Shown here in pieces: positions 26,876-35,040 of a DNA stretch of 64,000 bases (position 1 is its first letter; the number at the start of each line of letters is the position of its first letter). The stretch is taken from the NCBI GenBank assembly GCA_017520705.1, contig JAFXFF010000032.1:19648-83647 (forward strand). Reading direction: 5' to 3'. This DNA comes from Clostridia bacterium. GTDB taxonomy: Bacteria; Bacillota; Clostridia; Oscillospirales; Acutalibacteraceae. Below the pieces are notes generated by a model. That model saw only the letters and a program-made list of their open reading frames with translations, was not told the origin of the DNA and searched no databases. Made by a program: the position numbers and the translations under genes.

Positions 26876-27694
26876 TTAGTGTGCCCCGTTATCCTTGCAC
26901 AATTCGGAGAGCGACCCAAAGGTGTAGCCCATTTCTTTCCATTTGGTGATCACCTCGTCCAGTACCGCCGCATTGGTGGCGGAGGTGGAGTGGAGCAGCA
27001 CCACCGCCCCCGGATGGATGCGGCCCGTCAGCTTTGCCAATGCCTCCTCGCGGGTGGGTTGCTTATCCACGTACCAGTCTACGTAGGCCAGACTCCAGAA
27101 GAAGGTGGTGTATCCTGCCTCGTGGGCCATTTTCAGATTGGACTCGCTGTATTTTCCTTGAGGAGGGCGATAGAATTTGCCCATTTCCTGTCCGGTCACT
27201 TCCCGATACTTCTCCTCCACCCGTACCAGCTCGTGCAAAAAGGCGGATTTGTCCGCGATGGCGGACATATCGGGGTGGGAATAGGTGTGGTTGGCCACCG
27301 TGTGCCCCTCCGCCGCCATCCGCCGCACCAGCTCCGGGGCGCTCTCCAGATAGTGCCCTACCACGAAAAAGGCGGCGGGCACCTCCTGCTTTTTCAGCGT
27401 ATCCAGTATGGCGGCGGTGTAGCCGTTTTCGTAGCCGGCGTCAAAGGTGAGGTAGATGCGTTTTTGGGCGGTGTCGCCCAGATAATAGGCGTCGTACGCC
27501 GCCAAGGCTTCGACGGTGGCGTTTCCCGTGGGTGGGGCACCCTCCTGCCGAAAGCTCAGCCCCCAGTTTCCTGCCGCCGTGGCCACAGCGGCCGGGGCGG
27601 GCTGCGCCAGCCCCATTCCTACTGCCCCGATGGCAATGATGGCCAGCACCACCACCGCTGTAAAGATGCGTTTTCGGGTTACAATAAAGAACAT
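26876..27694 (-). CDS. pdaA: Polysaccharide deacetylase, PdaA-like
   Basis: NodB-type deacetylase resembling PdaA, which acts on muramic acid in making spore-cortex muramic-delta-lactam. An N-terminal membrane segment lies at about residues 10-30. Catalytic motifs are TFDAGYENGYT (motif 1), NHTYSHPDM (motif 2), YRPPQGKYS (motif 3) and GAVVLLHS. The GYENGYT form of motif 1 is the PdaA type. The ATG at 27694 is chosen because AAAGGAG lies eight bases upstream; an ATG two codons earlier is too close. The protein has 272 residues. Confidence 0.88.
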   Translation of the reverse strand: MFFIVTRKRIFTAVVVLAIIAIGAVGMGLAQPAPAAVATAAGNWGLSFRQEGAPPTGNATVEALAAYDAYYLGDTAQKRIYLTFDAGYENGYTAAILDTLKKQEVPAAFFVVGHYLESAPELVRRMAAEGHTVANHTYSHPDMSAIADKSAFLHELVRVEEKYREVTGQEMGKFYRPPQGKYSESNLKMAHEAGYTTFFWSLAYVDWYVDKQPTREEALAKLTGRIHPGAVVLLHSTSATNAAVLDEVITKWKEMGYTFGSLSELCKDNGAH

Positions 27695-27729
27695 CGTCAT
27701 CACTCCTTTGTTTAGGATATGATGGAAAG

Positions 27730-27800
27730 TTAGAAATTAGGAGTTAGGAGTTCGAAATTTGCACAGACCTCGTAGGGCGGGGGTTTGCTCCCGTCGTTTT
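27730..27800. repeat. Two small repeats between the deacetylase and ABC genes
   Basis: A TTAGGAGTTAGGAGTT simple repeat (27737-27752) followed by a GTAGGGCGGGGG...CCCGTCGT palindrome (27771-27800). Confidence 0.6.
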
Positions 27801-27807
27801 TGCATCC

Positions 27808-28482
27808 CTAATCCTCCCTCAGCCGTCCGTCCTCCATCACCACGCGGCGGGGGCAGGCCGCCCCGATGGCAGGGTCGTGGGTGATGATCACCACCGTGTG
27901 CCCGTTTCGGTGCAGGTCCCGCAGGAGCGCCAGGATCTCCCGCCCTGCGGCGGTGTCCAGGTTGCCGGTGGGTTCGTCCGCCAGCAGAACGGGAGGATTC
28001 CCTGCCACCGCACGGGCGATGGCGACCCGCTGCTGCTGTCCTCCCGATAATTGGGCGGGGCGATGGTCCATGCGCGCGGCAAGCCCCACCTGCTGCAGGC
28101 TTTCCAGCGCCAGCTTGCGGCGGACGCGCTCGGGAATGCCCCGATAGAGGAGAGGGAGCTCCACGTTTTCCCGTGCCGTCAGCCCGGGCAGCAGGTGAAA
28201 CCCCTGAAACACAAACCCCACGGTCTCTCCCCGGACGCGGGAAAGCTGTCCCTCGGTCATTCCCTCCACCGTCTGCCCCGCCAGACGGTAGGAGCCGCCG
28301 TCGGGGGTATCCAGACACCCAAGCAGGTTCATCAGGGTGGATTTTCCCGACCCCGATGGACCGAGGATGGCCACCATCTCGCCCCGCGCCACGGTGAAAT
28401 CCACCCCGTTCAGCGCTTTCACCCGTTGCTCTCCCACCGTGTATTGCTTGCAAATGCCCCGCATCTCGATCAGTGTTTCCAT
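27808..28482 (-). CDS. ABC transporter ATP-binding protein (MacB/LolD type), orphan
   Basis: ATPase of the MacB/LolD/FtsE group. Walker A is GPSGSGKST, the LNLLGCLD-like segment MNLLGCLDTPDGG is typical, the signature is LSGGQQQRVAIARA, Walker B is VLLADEPTGNLD and the switch His is in IITHDP. The start METLIEM at 28482 is chosen because the longer frame is low-complexity antisense DNA. The protein has 224 residues. No FtsX/MacB permease is adjacent on either side, so its partner must be encoded elsewhere or is lost. Confidence 0.92.
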   Translation of the reverse strand: METLIEMRGICKQYTVGEQRVKALNGVDFTVARGEMVAILGPSGSGKSTLMNLLGCLDTPDGGSYRLAGQTVEGMTEGQLSRVRGETVGFVFQGFHLLPGLTARENVELPLLYRGIPERVRRKLALESLQQVGLAARMDHRPAQLSGGQQQRVAIARAVAGNPPVLLADEPTGNLDTAAGREILALLRDLHRNGHTVVIITHDPAIGAACPRRVVMEDGRLRED

Positions 28483-28597
28483 ATTCTCCCGTCCCTCCGT
28501 TTTGTCATTAACACATTCATTGTGTGTCGCGGCGACGAAAAAACACACGGCAAAACCCACCAAAATTTCTTTCCATTCATCCCCTAATGGTTGAAAT

Positions 28598-28626
28598 TTG
28601 ACTTTTTTTGCGAAATGTGATAAAAT
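28598..28626 (+). promoter_or_regulatory. Promoter of the WG-repeat lipoprotein gene
   Basis: -35 TTGACT (28598-28603), 17-base spacer, -10 TAAAAT (28621-28626), 73 bases before the ATG. Confidence 0.7.
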
Positions 28627-28699
28627 ACTTACGCTGTTTCGATAGATACTCTTGCTTTTGGCAAGTTTGTTGGATTTCACAACGGAAAGGAAGACCGAT

Positions 28700-30046
28700 A
28701 TGCGAAAATATGCGGCGATCCTCTGTGCGGTGGCTATGCTGGGCGGTCTGTGCGCCTGCAAAAAGGCGGACAAGCCCGCCGACACCAAGCCCACCGCTAC
28801 CACCACAACCACAACAACCTCCACTACCATGGAGGAGGGGGTCAAAAAGCCTCTGAATCTTACCTATGCCACCGGCTTCTCCGATGGTGTGGCGCTGGTG
28901 CGCTACACCGACACCGACGGCGTCGAGCAGGCGGCCGCTATCAACACCGCCGGCGAGATCTTATTCGCCCTGCCCGAGGATATGCCTTTGGACGGCGAGG
29001 GATACAAAAACGGCATCCGCGTGGTAGGCAACGTCATCTATGACAAAACCGGCACCGTCATCGCCAGCCCGGAGATCAGCGGCTACGATGCCCTGATGAC
29101 CGGCAACTGCGGCGGCTACGTGTTGGCTAAGAAAGCGACCCCTATTATCTTGCCCGCCCCCGCCCCCGAGAATGCCACGACCACCACCACCACCTCGTCC
29201 GACACCACCGGCAGTACCACCACCGCCGGCGGCATCAACAGCATTCCGGTTACCAGCGCGGAATATCTGACCATCGGTGTGCTGAACAATAAGGGCGAGT
29301 GGGTGCATCCTCTCTCTGTCGATCATCCCATCGCTCAGGCCATCACCCACGCCGCTCAGCCGGCAGAAAATTTCACCTACCTCACGACGGACGTGCTGAT
29401 GGTGTATGTGGATCTGGCTTCCACGCCGCAGTACTACAGCTTTGTGAATAACACCCTTACGCCGAACTACGCCCATTACGAGTCCATCAATTATCAGGAC
29501 GAGGACGCCGGCATCTATCAGATTGCTGCCGATAACACCCAGAAGCTGGTGATCGGGAACGTGGTCAGCGACTATTTCTTCAAGGACGCTTTCATCGGCC
29601 GCACTGTGGTAGAGAATAAAGAGGGCGAAGTGGAAACGTTGGTGAAGCTGTACGACTATACCGGTAAGGTGTTGTCCGATCTGACCGATTATCCCTTGTG
29701 GGGCAATCGCTATTATTTCATCTACGACCGCCTCATCGTCCCCATTGACGATGGCAGCGGCAGCCGTCAACTGGTGATCCTGAATAAGGACGGCACCCCT
29801 GCCTGCGACCCTGTGGTGTTGGGCCTGCGGGACATCTTCTATGCGCCCGACGAGACCGGCATTGTGGTGGAGAATCACACCGCCGAGGGTGCGGTCAGCT
29901 ATTGCCATTATTCCTGGGACGGCACCGTCACCCCCTATACCGACGTGGCGGCTTTTGCCGGATTTACCGAGGGCCTGGCTGCGGTCACCCTCGCCGATGG
30001 CACGTTGTGCTACATCAACCACAAGGCCGAGATCGTGATCCGCTGA
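28700..30046 (+). CDS. Thr-linker lipoprotein with WG-like repeats
   Basis: Secreted lipoprotein of unknown role. The signal peptide ends at a lipobox-like LCAC, lipidated Cys20. A run of Thr residues (about 31-43) links to a beta-rich domain. Segments such as FSDGVALVRYTD and FTEGLAAVTLADG resemble WG (KWG) repeats. A second Thr-rich stretch (about 155-175, TTTTTTSSDTTGSTTT) lies inside the domain. The signal and linker design matches the lipoprotein array at 51842-59877 and the barnase lipoprotein. Start at 28700 after GGAAGGAAG. A terminator follows. Confidence 0.75.
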   Translation: MRKYAAILCAVAMLGGLCACKKADKPADTKPTATTTTTTTSTTMEEGVKKPLNLTYATGFSDGVALVRYTDTDGVEQAAAINTAGEILFALPEDMPLDGEGYKNGIRVVGNVIYDKTGTVIASPEISGYDALMTGNCGGYVLAKKATPIILPAPAPENATTTTTTSSDTTGSTTTAGGINSIPVTSAEYLTIGVLNNKGEWVHPLSVDHPIAQAITHAAQPAENFTYLTTDVLMVYVDLASTPQYYSFVNNTLTPNYAHYESINYQDEDAGIYQIAADNTQKLVIGNVVSDYFFKDAFIGRTVVENKEGEVETLVKLYDYTGKVLSDLTDYPLWGNRYYFIYDRLIVPIDDGSGSRQLVILNKDGTPACDPVVLGLRDIFYAPDETGIVVENHTAEGAVSYCHYSWDGTVTPYTDVAAFAGFTEGLAAVTLADGTLCYINHKAEIVIR

Positions 30047-30055
30047 TCGAAGCAT

Positions 30056-30091
30056 AAAAAGAGAGCCGAGGCTGATGCCTCGGCTCTTTTC
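30056..30091 (+). terminator. Terminator after the WG-repeat lipoprotein gene
   Basis: AGAGCCGAGG / CCTCGGCTCT stem with a six-base loop and TTTT after it, 15 bases past the stop. Confidence 0.85.
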
Positions 30092-30095
30092 TGCG

Positions 30096-30419
30096 TTATT
30101 CGTTTTTGTCTTGGGGATATTGTTTGCGGTGTCTGCGGCTGTAGCGGTGATAGGGGACAAAGGGGATGAGGGACAGAAACAGACGGCGACGGCGGCGGAC
30201 GTAGTGCATCCGTTCCCGTTCGGTGATGGATTGTTCGATACGGGCGTTGATGTGGCGTAGCTCCCGCTGAAATTTATTCAGGAAAGAGGCAAACCAGATG
30301 ACCCAAATGAACAGCACAATGATAGCCGCAAGGAACAGTAACAGCCAAAAGGCGTTTTCATTCTGCTCCTCGCCCACTTCGTTCGCGGCTGCCAGCAAGT
30401 ATAACATCGGTATCGGCAT
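30096..30419 (-). CDS. Small single-helix membrane protein, unknown
   Basis: A 107-residue protein with one clear membrane helix (about residues 23-46, rich in Leu/Ile/Trp). A charged helix follows (KFQRELRHINARIEQSITERERM) with coiled-coil-like spacing, and the C-terminus is strongly basic (YVRRRRRLF, YSRRHRK). AGGAGATAAC precedes the ATG at 30419. No family recognised. Confidence 0.65.
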   Translation of the reverse strand: MPIPMLYLLAAANEVGEEQNENAFWLLLFLAAIIVLFIWVIWFASFLNKFQRELRHINARIEQSITERERMHYVRRRRRLFLSLIPFVPYHRYSRRHRKQYPQDKNE

Positions 30420-30536
30420 CGGTGTTATCTCCTATCTGTACATAATCGTTTAGCCTATTCTATCATATCTCTGCAACAAAAACAAGCCTAAAACCACATT
30501 TTAGGGAAAGAATGTCAAAAATCGTGACTCGAGCAG

Positions 30537-30566
30537 TAAAAAAGCAGGGAACGCCCTGCTTTTTGA
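30537..30566 (-). terminator. Terminator after smpB
   Basis: AAGCAGGG / CCCTGCTT stem with a short loop and T run on the - strand, just past the smpB stop. Confidence 0.85.
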
Positions 30567-30570
30567 GTCA

Positions 30571-31044
30571 TTATCGGTTGTTGAACTCCTTCAGGCTGCG
30601 CTGGGCCTCCCGCTTCATATCCCGTTTGGCGGCGTCCTCTCGCTTGTCGTACAGCTTCTTACCGCGGCAGAGACCCACCTGCACTTTCACACGGCTGCCC
30701 TTGAAGTAGAGGGAGATGGGAATGAGGGAGTAGCCCTCCTGCTTGACGATGCCGAACAGACGCATGATCTCCCGCTTGTGCATGAGCAGGCGGCGCACCC
30801 GTAACGGGTCGCGATTGAAAATGTTGCCCTTATCGTAGGGGCTGATGTGCATACCGTTGACAAACATCTCGCCGTTCACCACGGCGCACCAGGCGTCCTT
30901 GAGGTTGACGCCGCCTGCGCGGAGCGCCTTCACCTCGGTGCCGCACAGCTCGATGCCCGCCTCAAAGGATTCCTCGATGAAATAATCGTGGAACGCCTTG
31001 CGGTTTTCGGCAATGGTTTTGTTTTGCTTTTTGGCTTCGGCCAT
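30571..31044 (-). CDS. smpB: SsrA-binding protein SmpB
   Basis: Partner of tmRNA in rescuing stalled ribosomes. Visible are the family start [31 protein letters not shown], the HISPYDKGN segment, and the C-terminal basic tail [16 protein letters not shown] that enters the decoding site. The 157-residue length is normal. AAAGGAGGTG precedes the ATG at 31044. No tmRNA gene was seen in the window. Confidence 0.97.
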   Translation of the reverse strand: MAEAKKQNKTIAENRKAFHDYFIEESFEAGIELCGTEVKALRAGGVNLKDAWCAVVNGEMFVNGMHISPYDKGNIFNRDPLRVRRLLMHKREIMRLFGIVKQEGYSLIPISLYFKGSRVKVQVGLCRGKKLYDKREDAAKRDMKREAQRSLKEFNNR

Positions 31045-31159
31045 AACGGCACCTCCTTTCGTAGCAACGTGGGAGAATGGCGATAGCCATTCTCAAGGGG
31101 TGGCAACGCAGGGTGGGGTGGGCACAATCTTCGAGCCACCCCATACCTCCTTTTTAAAA

Positions 31160-31252
31160 AGTTAGGAGTTATGAGTTAGGAGTTAGGAGTTGATACGTTG
31201 TGCCAAGTCGGCAATAACTCCTAACTCCTCATTCCTAACTCCTCATTATCAC
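31160..31252. repeat. GTTAGGAGTTATGAG simple repeat, inverted pair
   Basis: TTAGGAGTTATGAGTTAGGAGTTAGGAG (31161-31188) and an inverted block CTCCTAACTCCTCATTCCTAACTCC (about 31219-31245) between smpB and recR; together they could fold into a long hairpin. Confidence 0.7.
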
Positions 31253-31848
31253 AGTTCGTTTCTGCCCTCCAGCGAGCGGGAGAGAGTGATCTCGTCCGCA
31301 TACTCCAGGTCGCCGCCCACAGGGATGCCGTAGGCCAGCCGCGTCACCTTGATGTTCAGCGGCTTGAGCAGGCGGGAGAGGTACAGGGCGGTGTAGTCGC
31401 CCTCCACGGTGGGGTTCTGGGCCATAATGACCTCCTGCACCGTCTCGTCCTCCAGGCGGCGCAGCAACTCCTTGACGCGGAGCTGGTCGGGGCCGCGCCC
31501 GTCCATGGGGGAGATGGTGCCGTGGAGCACGTGGTAGAGACCGTTGTACTCCCCGGTGCGCTCCACCGCCAGCACGTCACGGGGATCCTCCACCACGCAG
31601 ACGGTGGTGCGGTCCCGACGGCTGTCGCCGCAGAGAGGGCAGGTGGCGCTGTCGGTGAGGTTGCAGCACACCGGACACTCGTGAATCTTATCCCGCGCAT
31701 CCGTCAAGGCTTCCATAAAAGTCTTGGCGTCTTTTTCGGGCATATACAGCAGGTGAAAGGCCAATCTGGCGGCGGACTTGCGTCCGATGCCGGGCAGGCG
31801 CTCCAGCTGTTCGGTCAGCCGCTCAAGCGGCACAATGGAGTATCCCAT
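31249..31848 (-). CDS. recR: Recombination protein RecR
   Basis: Zinc-finger and TOPRIM protein of the RecFOR pathway. Helix-hairpin-helix LERLPGIGRKSAARLAFHLL is at the N-terminus; the zinc finger is CPVCCNLTDSATCPLC (about 58-73); the TOPRIM motif is VVEDPRDVLAVE. The 199-residue length is normal. The start is one base away from the end of ybaB, so dnaX-ybaB-recR form the usual operon. Confidence 0.97.
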   Translation of the reverse strand: MGYSIVPLERLTEQLERLPGIGRKSAARLAFHLLYMPEKDAKTFMEALTDARDKIHECPVCCNLTDSATCPLCGDSRRDRTTVCVVEDPRDVLAVERTGEYNGLYHVLHGTISPMDGRGPDQLRVKELLRRLEDETVQEVIMAQNPTVEGDYTALYLSRLLKPLNIKVTRLAYGIPVGGDLEYADEITLSRSLEGRNEL

Positions 31849-31849
31849 A

Positions 31850-32197
31850 TCAGAACAGCCCCGGGATGTTCATGCCGCCGGTGACCGAGCCCATCTTCTG
31901 CTCGGCGTCCTTAGCGGCGGCACGATTGGCCTCGTTGACGGCGGCCATCACCAGATCCGCCAGCATCTCGGCGTCGTCGGGGTCCACCGCGTCGGGGCTG
32001 ATGGTCAGGGCGACCAGATCGTGCTTGCCGTTGACGGTGGCGGACACGGCGCCGCCGCCGGCGGTGGCGGAGTACTCGGTCTCCTCCAGCTCAGCCTGCA
32101 CGCGCTGGGCGTCCTCCTGCATCTTCTGGGCCTGACGGAGCATGGCCTGCATGTTGCCCGGGCCTCCGCCCATACCCTTCGGGATGTTTGCTTTCAT
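31850..32197 (-). CDS. ybaB: YbaB/EbfC nucleoid-associated protein
   Basis: Small DNA-binding protein of the YbaB/EbfC family, usually between dnaX and recR as here. It shows the Met/Gln-rich helix MLRQAQKMQEDAQRVQAELEE, then the beta part with VNGKHDLVALTISPDAVDPDD. The ATG at 32197 follows GGAGGAATACGAT; a Met five codons upstream lacks a site. The protein has 115 residues. Confidence 0.95.
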   Translation of the reverse strand: MKANIPKGMGGGPGNMQAMLRQAQKMQEDAQRVQAELEETEYSATAGGGAVSATVNGKHDLVALTISPDAVDPDDAEMLADLVMAAVNEANRAAAKDAEQKMGSVTGGMNIPGLF

Positions 32198-32227
32198 ATC
32201 GTATTCCTCCAATGGTTAGTATTTTAT

Positions 32228-32338
32228 GTAGGGAGGCATTCCATATGCCCCGCATTGTCGGGCGGAATGGAATCCGCCCCTATGGTATCCCATCAACGTT
32301 GGATAGGCTCTGTAGGGGCAGGCGTCCTCAATCGCCCG
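32228..32338. repeat. GTAGGGAGGC/GTAGGGGCA palindromic repeats between dnaX and ybaB
   Basis: Contains GGCATTCCATATGCC and GGGCGGAATGGAATCCGCCC palindromes, then TGTAGGGGCAGGCGTCC...CGCCCG, members of the dispersed short repeat family. They fill the gap inside the dnaX-ybaB operon. Confidence 0.65.
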
Positions 32339-32346
32339 CACCAATC

Positions 32347-34026
32347 TCACTCTTTCTCGTTGACCTCAATACCCATGCCGCGGCCTGCGGTGAGCAGCTG
32401 CGCCAGCGGATCGTTTTCAGGTTTTTTAATTTGCTGCTTGCGGCGCAGAGCCATGGGGTAGGTCTGCCCCGTCACCTGACGGATGGCGTTTTGCAACTGC
32501 TCCTTGTTGCCGCCCTCTTTGAGCAGCTGTGCCAGCAGGGGATTCTCGATGCAGATAACCAGGCTACCCTCCTTCAGCAGGGCGGTGGTGCCGTCCAGCA
32601 TTCCAAAGAGGGGCGGACAGCTCTGCCGCAGGTGATCCAGCACTTCTGCCCAGCGGTCAAAGGTTTTTTCTATCGGCTCAATTCCGACGGCGGTGGGGGC
32701 GGGGATGACCGGCATCCCATTGGGTGTCTCCGCAAGGGGAGCTTCCATGGGGGTGGGAATCGCTTCGGATTCTGCCGCTGTCGGAATCGGGTTCGTAGCC
32801 GACGCAGTCGGCGTGCCCCCCTTGTGTAAAGGGGGGATGTCGCCGCAGGCGACAGGGGGGATTGTGGACGGAGCGACCACACCGTTTTTGATGGCGTTTT
32901 CCAGCGTCTCGATGCGGTGGATCAGTGCCGCTTTGGTATCGTCCAGACGGGGGTCGCATAGGCGGAGCACCGCCATCTCCATCTCCACGCGGCGGGAGAC
33001 GCCGCCCTTGAGGCGGTCGAGGGTGCCCTGCAGCACCTCCATCATGTGCAGGATGGTGGCCAGCCCCAGCTTCTGCGCCTGAGCGCGCATGGCGCCCAGC
33101 TCGTCGGGGGTGGCGACCACCAGCTCCCCTACATCGGTGACGCTGTTCAGCACCATCAGATTGCGCAGGTAGGTCACCCACTCGGCACACAGCCGCTCCA
33201 TATCCTTGGCGGAGCGGTAGAGGGTATCCACCAGAGCCAGAGCGGCAGGGGCATCCTGCGCCGCTACGCAGTCGGTGAGCTGAGCCAGTGTGTCCTGCCC
33301 CGCCATGCCGGTGACGGCGGTGACGGTGTCCATATCGATGTGCTGTGCCACAGAGGCGCACTGGTCGAGGAGCGACAGGCCGTCACGCAGGGCGCCGTCT
33401 GCCAGACGGGCCAGCAGCATCGCCGCGTCGGGGGTGACGGTGAGTCCCTCCTCGGTTGCTACGTAGGTGATGCGGGCGGCGATCTCCTCGGGGCGGATGC
33501 GCCCGAAATCAAACCGCTGGCAACGGGAGAGGATGGTGGCGGGCAATTTATGCACCTCGGTGGTGGCGAGGATGAAGATCACGTGGGCAGGGGGCTCTTC
33601 CAGGGTTTTGAGCAGGGCGTTGAAGGCGCCGGCGGAGAGCATATGCACCTCGTCGATGATGTAGACACGGTAGGTGCCGCTGACGGGGGTAAAGGCCACC
33701 TCGTCCCGCAGGTCGCGGATGGAGTCCACGCCGTTGTTGGAGGCGGCGTCGATCTCGGTGACGTCCAGGATGGTGCCGTCGTCGATGCCGCGGCAGATGG
33801 CGCACTCGTTGCAGGGGTCGCCGTCCACGGGGTGGGCGCAGTTTACCGCCTTGGCCAGAATTTTGGCGCAGGTGGTCTTGCCCGTACCGCGGCAACCCGT
33901 GAAGAGGTAGGCGTGGGACAGACGACCGGTCTTTAATTCGTTTTTGAGGGCGGCGGTCACCGTCTCCTGCCCGCTGACGTCGGAGAAGGTGCGGGGTCGC
34001 CATTTGCGGTAAAGCGCCTGATACAT
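32347..34026 (-). CDS. dnaX: DNA polymerase III subunit gamma/tau with a repeat-encoded segment
   Basis: Clamp-loader ATPase. The start at 34026 gives MYQALYRKWRPRTFSDVSGQ after AAAGGAGATA. Walker A is GCRGTGKTT, the zinc site lies around CAHPVDGDPCNECAIC, and the DEVHMLSAGAFNALLKTLEEPP motif and SRC sensor (ILSRCQRFDF) are present. The length is 559 residues. Residues about 387-411 (TIPPVACGDIPPLHKGGT and following) are the translation of a palindromic repeat at 32795-32866, sitting in the variable linker between the ATPase collar and the tau C-terminal part, where insertion should be tolerated. Confidence 0.95.
   Translation of the reverse strand: MYQALYRKWRPRTFSDVSGQETVTAALKNELKTGRLSHAYLFTGCRGTGKTTCAKILAKAVNCAHPVDGDPCNECAICRGIDDGTILDVTEIDAASNNGVDSIRDLRDEVAFTPVSGTYRVYIIDEVHMLSAGAFNALLKTLEEPPAHVIFILATTEVHKLPATILSRCQRFDFGRIRPEEIAARITYVATEEGLTVTPDAAMLLARLADGALRDGLSLLDQCASVAQHIDMDTVTAVTGMAGQDTLAQLTDCVAAQDAPAALALVDTLYRSAKDMERLCAEWVTYLRNLMVLNSVTDVGELVVATPDELGAMRAQAQKLGLATILHMMEVLQGTLDRLKGGVSRRVEMEMAVLRLCDPRLDDTKAALIHRIETLENAIKNGVVAPSTIPPVACGDIPPLHKGGTPTASATNPIPTAAESEAIPTPMEAPLAETPNGMPVIPAPTAVGIEPIEKTFDRWAEVLDHLRQSCPPLFGMLDGTTALLKEGSLVICIENPLLAQLLKEGGNKEQLQNAIRQVTGQTYPMALRRKQQIKKPENDPLAQLLTAGRGMGIEVNEKE
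32795..32866. repeat. Palindromic element inserted in frame in dnaX
   Basis: TAGCCGACGCAGTCGGC hairpin, then CCCCCCTTGTGTAAAGGGGGG hairpin, GTCGCCGCAGGCGAC hairpin, ending AGGGGGGATTGT. It is a half copy of the family at 1330-1612 and 40122-40380, here read in frame on the opposite strand within dnaX. Confidence 0.85.
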
Positions 34027-34063
34027 AGACGTATCTCCTTTCGGTGGAGAGATAAGGCTTCCT

Positions 34064-34255
34064 CCTTGAGGCGATTCCCCCGTCAAGCGGGGGAAATGTC
34101 ACCGCAGGTGACAAAAGGGGGCCGCTTCGCGGCGAGCGAGGTTGGCAAATGCGAAGCGTTTGACGGAGGGAGTTTATCGCGCACCCACGTTGGTGCAAGT
34201 GAAACTCCCTCCGACCTCGCTAACGCTCGGTCACCTCCCTCAAGAGGGAGGCAAA
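34064..34255. repeat. Palindromic element between dnaX and SRP RNA
   Basis: The first part has CCCCCGTCAAGCGGGGG and GTCACCGCAGGTGAC hairpins as in the 40122-40380 copy. The second part has TTTGACGGAGGGAGT...ACTCCCTCCGACC and ends CACCTCCCTCAAGAGGGAGGC, inverse to the end found in queT (18921). It looks like a mosaic of two related repeat families. Confidence 0.75.
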
Positions 34256-34287
34256 GAAGGAATGATCGCGGTCACACAAAAGTAAAA

Positions 34288-34432
34288 CCGTGCTCTCTCG
34301 GGCATACGGACAGGAGGGTTGACTGCGGCACACGGACATCGACCGCTTAATGCTGCTCGGTTCCCCGCCTGACATGGTTCACGGCGCACCGTCGCACAGG
34401 ACCCGCCTGCCCGTATGCCCCAAAGGGTACGG
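34288..34432 (-). ncRNA. ffs: Signal recognition particle RNA (small type)
   Basis: On the - strand the conserved helix 8 is plain: GAACCATGTCAGGC, GGGGAACC tetraloop region, then GAGCAGCATTAAG, the Ffh-binding motif. The long outer helix is closed by GGGCATACGGGCAGG (34405-34419) with CCTGTCCGTATGCCC (34300-34314). The location upstream of dnaX is the usual Firmicutes arrangement. Exact ends are estimated. Confidence 0.93.
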
Positions 34433-34500
34433 TTTCAAGTGTCTCTAAATATTATACTATAAAGAAATACAGAAATCAACTGGTTTTTTGTGTTTTGGTA

Positions 34501-34540
34501 AACGAAAAAAGGACACCCGATTGGGTGCCCTTTTTCATTT
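34501..34540 (-). terminator. Terminator of the - strand XRE gene (copy A of a 40-base direct repeat)
   Basis: AAAAAGG...GGGTGCCCTTTTT hairpin. Its 40 bases match 35041-35080 with one mismatch, so the two XRE genes are bracketed by a direct repeat of terminators. Confidence 0.8.
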
Positions 34541-34735
34541 TCTTCCCAGTAATTTGTCGGTGGTGCATCCCAACAGATCGGCCATACGGCACAGCGTCGC
34601 CAACGGCGGCTCCACCGCGCCTGCCTCGTATTTTGTATACGAGGTGCGGTGCACCACCAAAAAATCCGCCATTTGCTGTTGGGTATATCCGTGTTCTTTT
34701 CGCCACTGACGCAAATGCTGTGCTAACGCCACCAT
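34535..34735 (-). CDS. XRE-family transcriptional regulator
   Basis: A 66-residue Cro/C1-type helix-turn-helix protein: LRQWRKEHGYTQQQMADFL, then RTSYTKYEAGAVEPPLATL and LADLLGC-like MADLLGCTTDKLL. AGGAGGGTG precedes the ATG at 34735. A strong promoter and an inverted repeat lie upstream, shared with the divergent gene at 34822. Autoregulation is likely. AT-rich relative to neighbours. Confidence 0.9.
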   Translation of the reverse strand: MVALAQHLRQWRKEHGYTQQQMADFLVVHRTSYTKYEAGAVEPPLATLCRMADLLGCTTDKLLGRK

Positions 34736-34754
34736 AACACCCTCCTATCAATGT

Positions 34755-34793
34755 GGGGGTTATATCCCCTTAATATTGGAGATTATAACCCCC
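34755..34793. promoter_or_regulatory. Operator-like inverted repeat between divergent XRE genes
   Basis: GGGGGTTATA (34755-34764) and TATAACCCCC (34784-34793) form a perfect 10-base inverted repeat with a 19-base spacer. The right arm overlaps the -10 box of the - strand promoter. A likely binding site for one or both flanking regulators. Confidence 0.65.
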
Positions 34794-34810
34794 ATAATAA
34801 GCAGTGTCAA
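34782..34810 (-). promoter_or_regulatory. Promoter of the - strand XRE gene
   Basis: On the - strand: TTGACA (34805-34810), 17-base spacer, TATAAT (34782-34787). Both boxes are perfect. A weaker + strand promoter (TTAATA at 34770, CATAAT at 34793) may overlap it. Confidence 0.85.
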
Positions 34811-34821
34811 GGGGGTGCACT

Positions 34822-35022
34822 ATGATTTCGTTTGATAAATTATGGAAGACAATGGAAAACAAAGGCGTTTCCACCTATTATTTGCGAGAAAATGCCGGCA
34901 TCGACAGCAAAACGGTACGCCGTTTAAAAGCAGGCGAAAACATTGAAACAAAAACACTGGACAAACTTTGCACTGCTCTCAACTGTCGTTTAGAGGATAT
35001 TGCCGAGTATATTCCTGATTAA
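34822..35022 (+). CDS. Small Cro/C1-type helix-turn-helix protein
   Basis: A 66-residue protein, MISFDKLWKTMENKGVS, then YYLRENAGIDSKTVRRLKAGENI and KLCTALNCRLEDIAEYIPD. This is the HTH_26-like regulator type often found in phage and mobile elements. Divergent from the other XRE gene and AT-rich. The ATG at 34822 follows AAGGGGGTG. Confidence 0.88.
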   Translation: MISFDKLWKTMENKGVSTYYLRENAGIDSKTVRRLKAGENIETKTLDKLCTALNCRLEDIAEYIPD

Positions 35023-35040
35023 TCATTGCTTGTGCACAGG

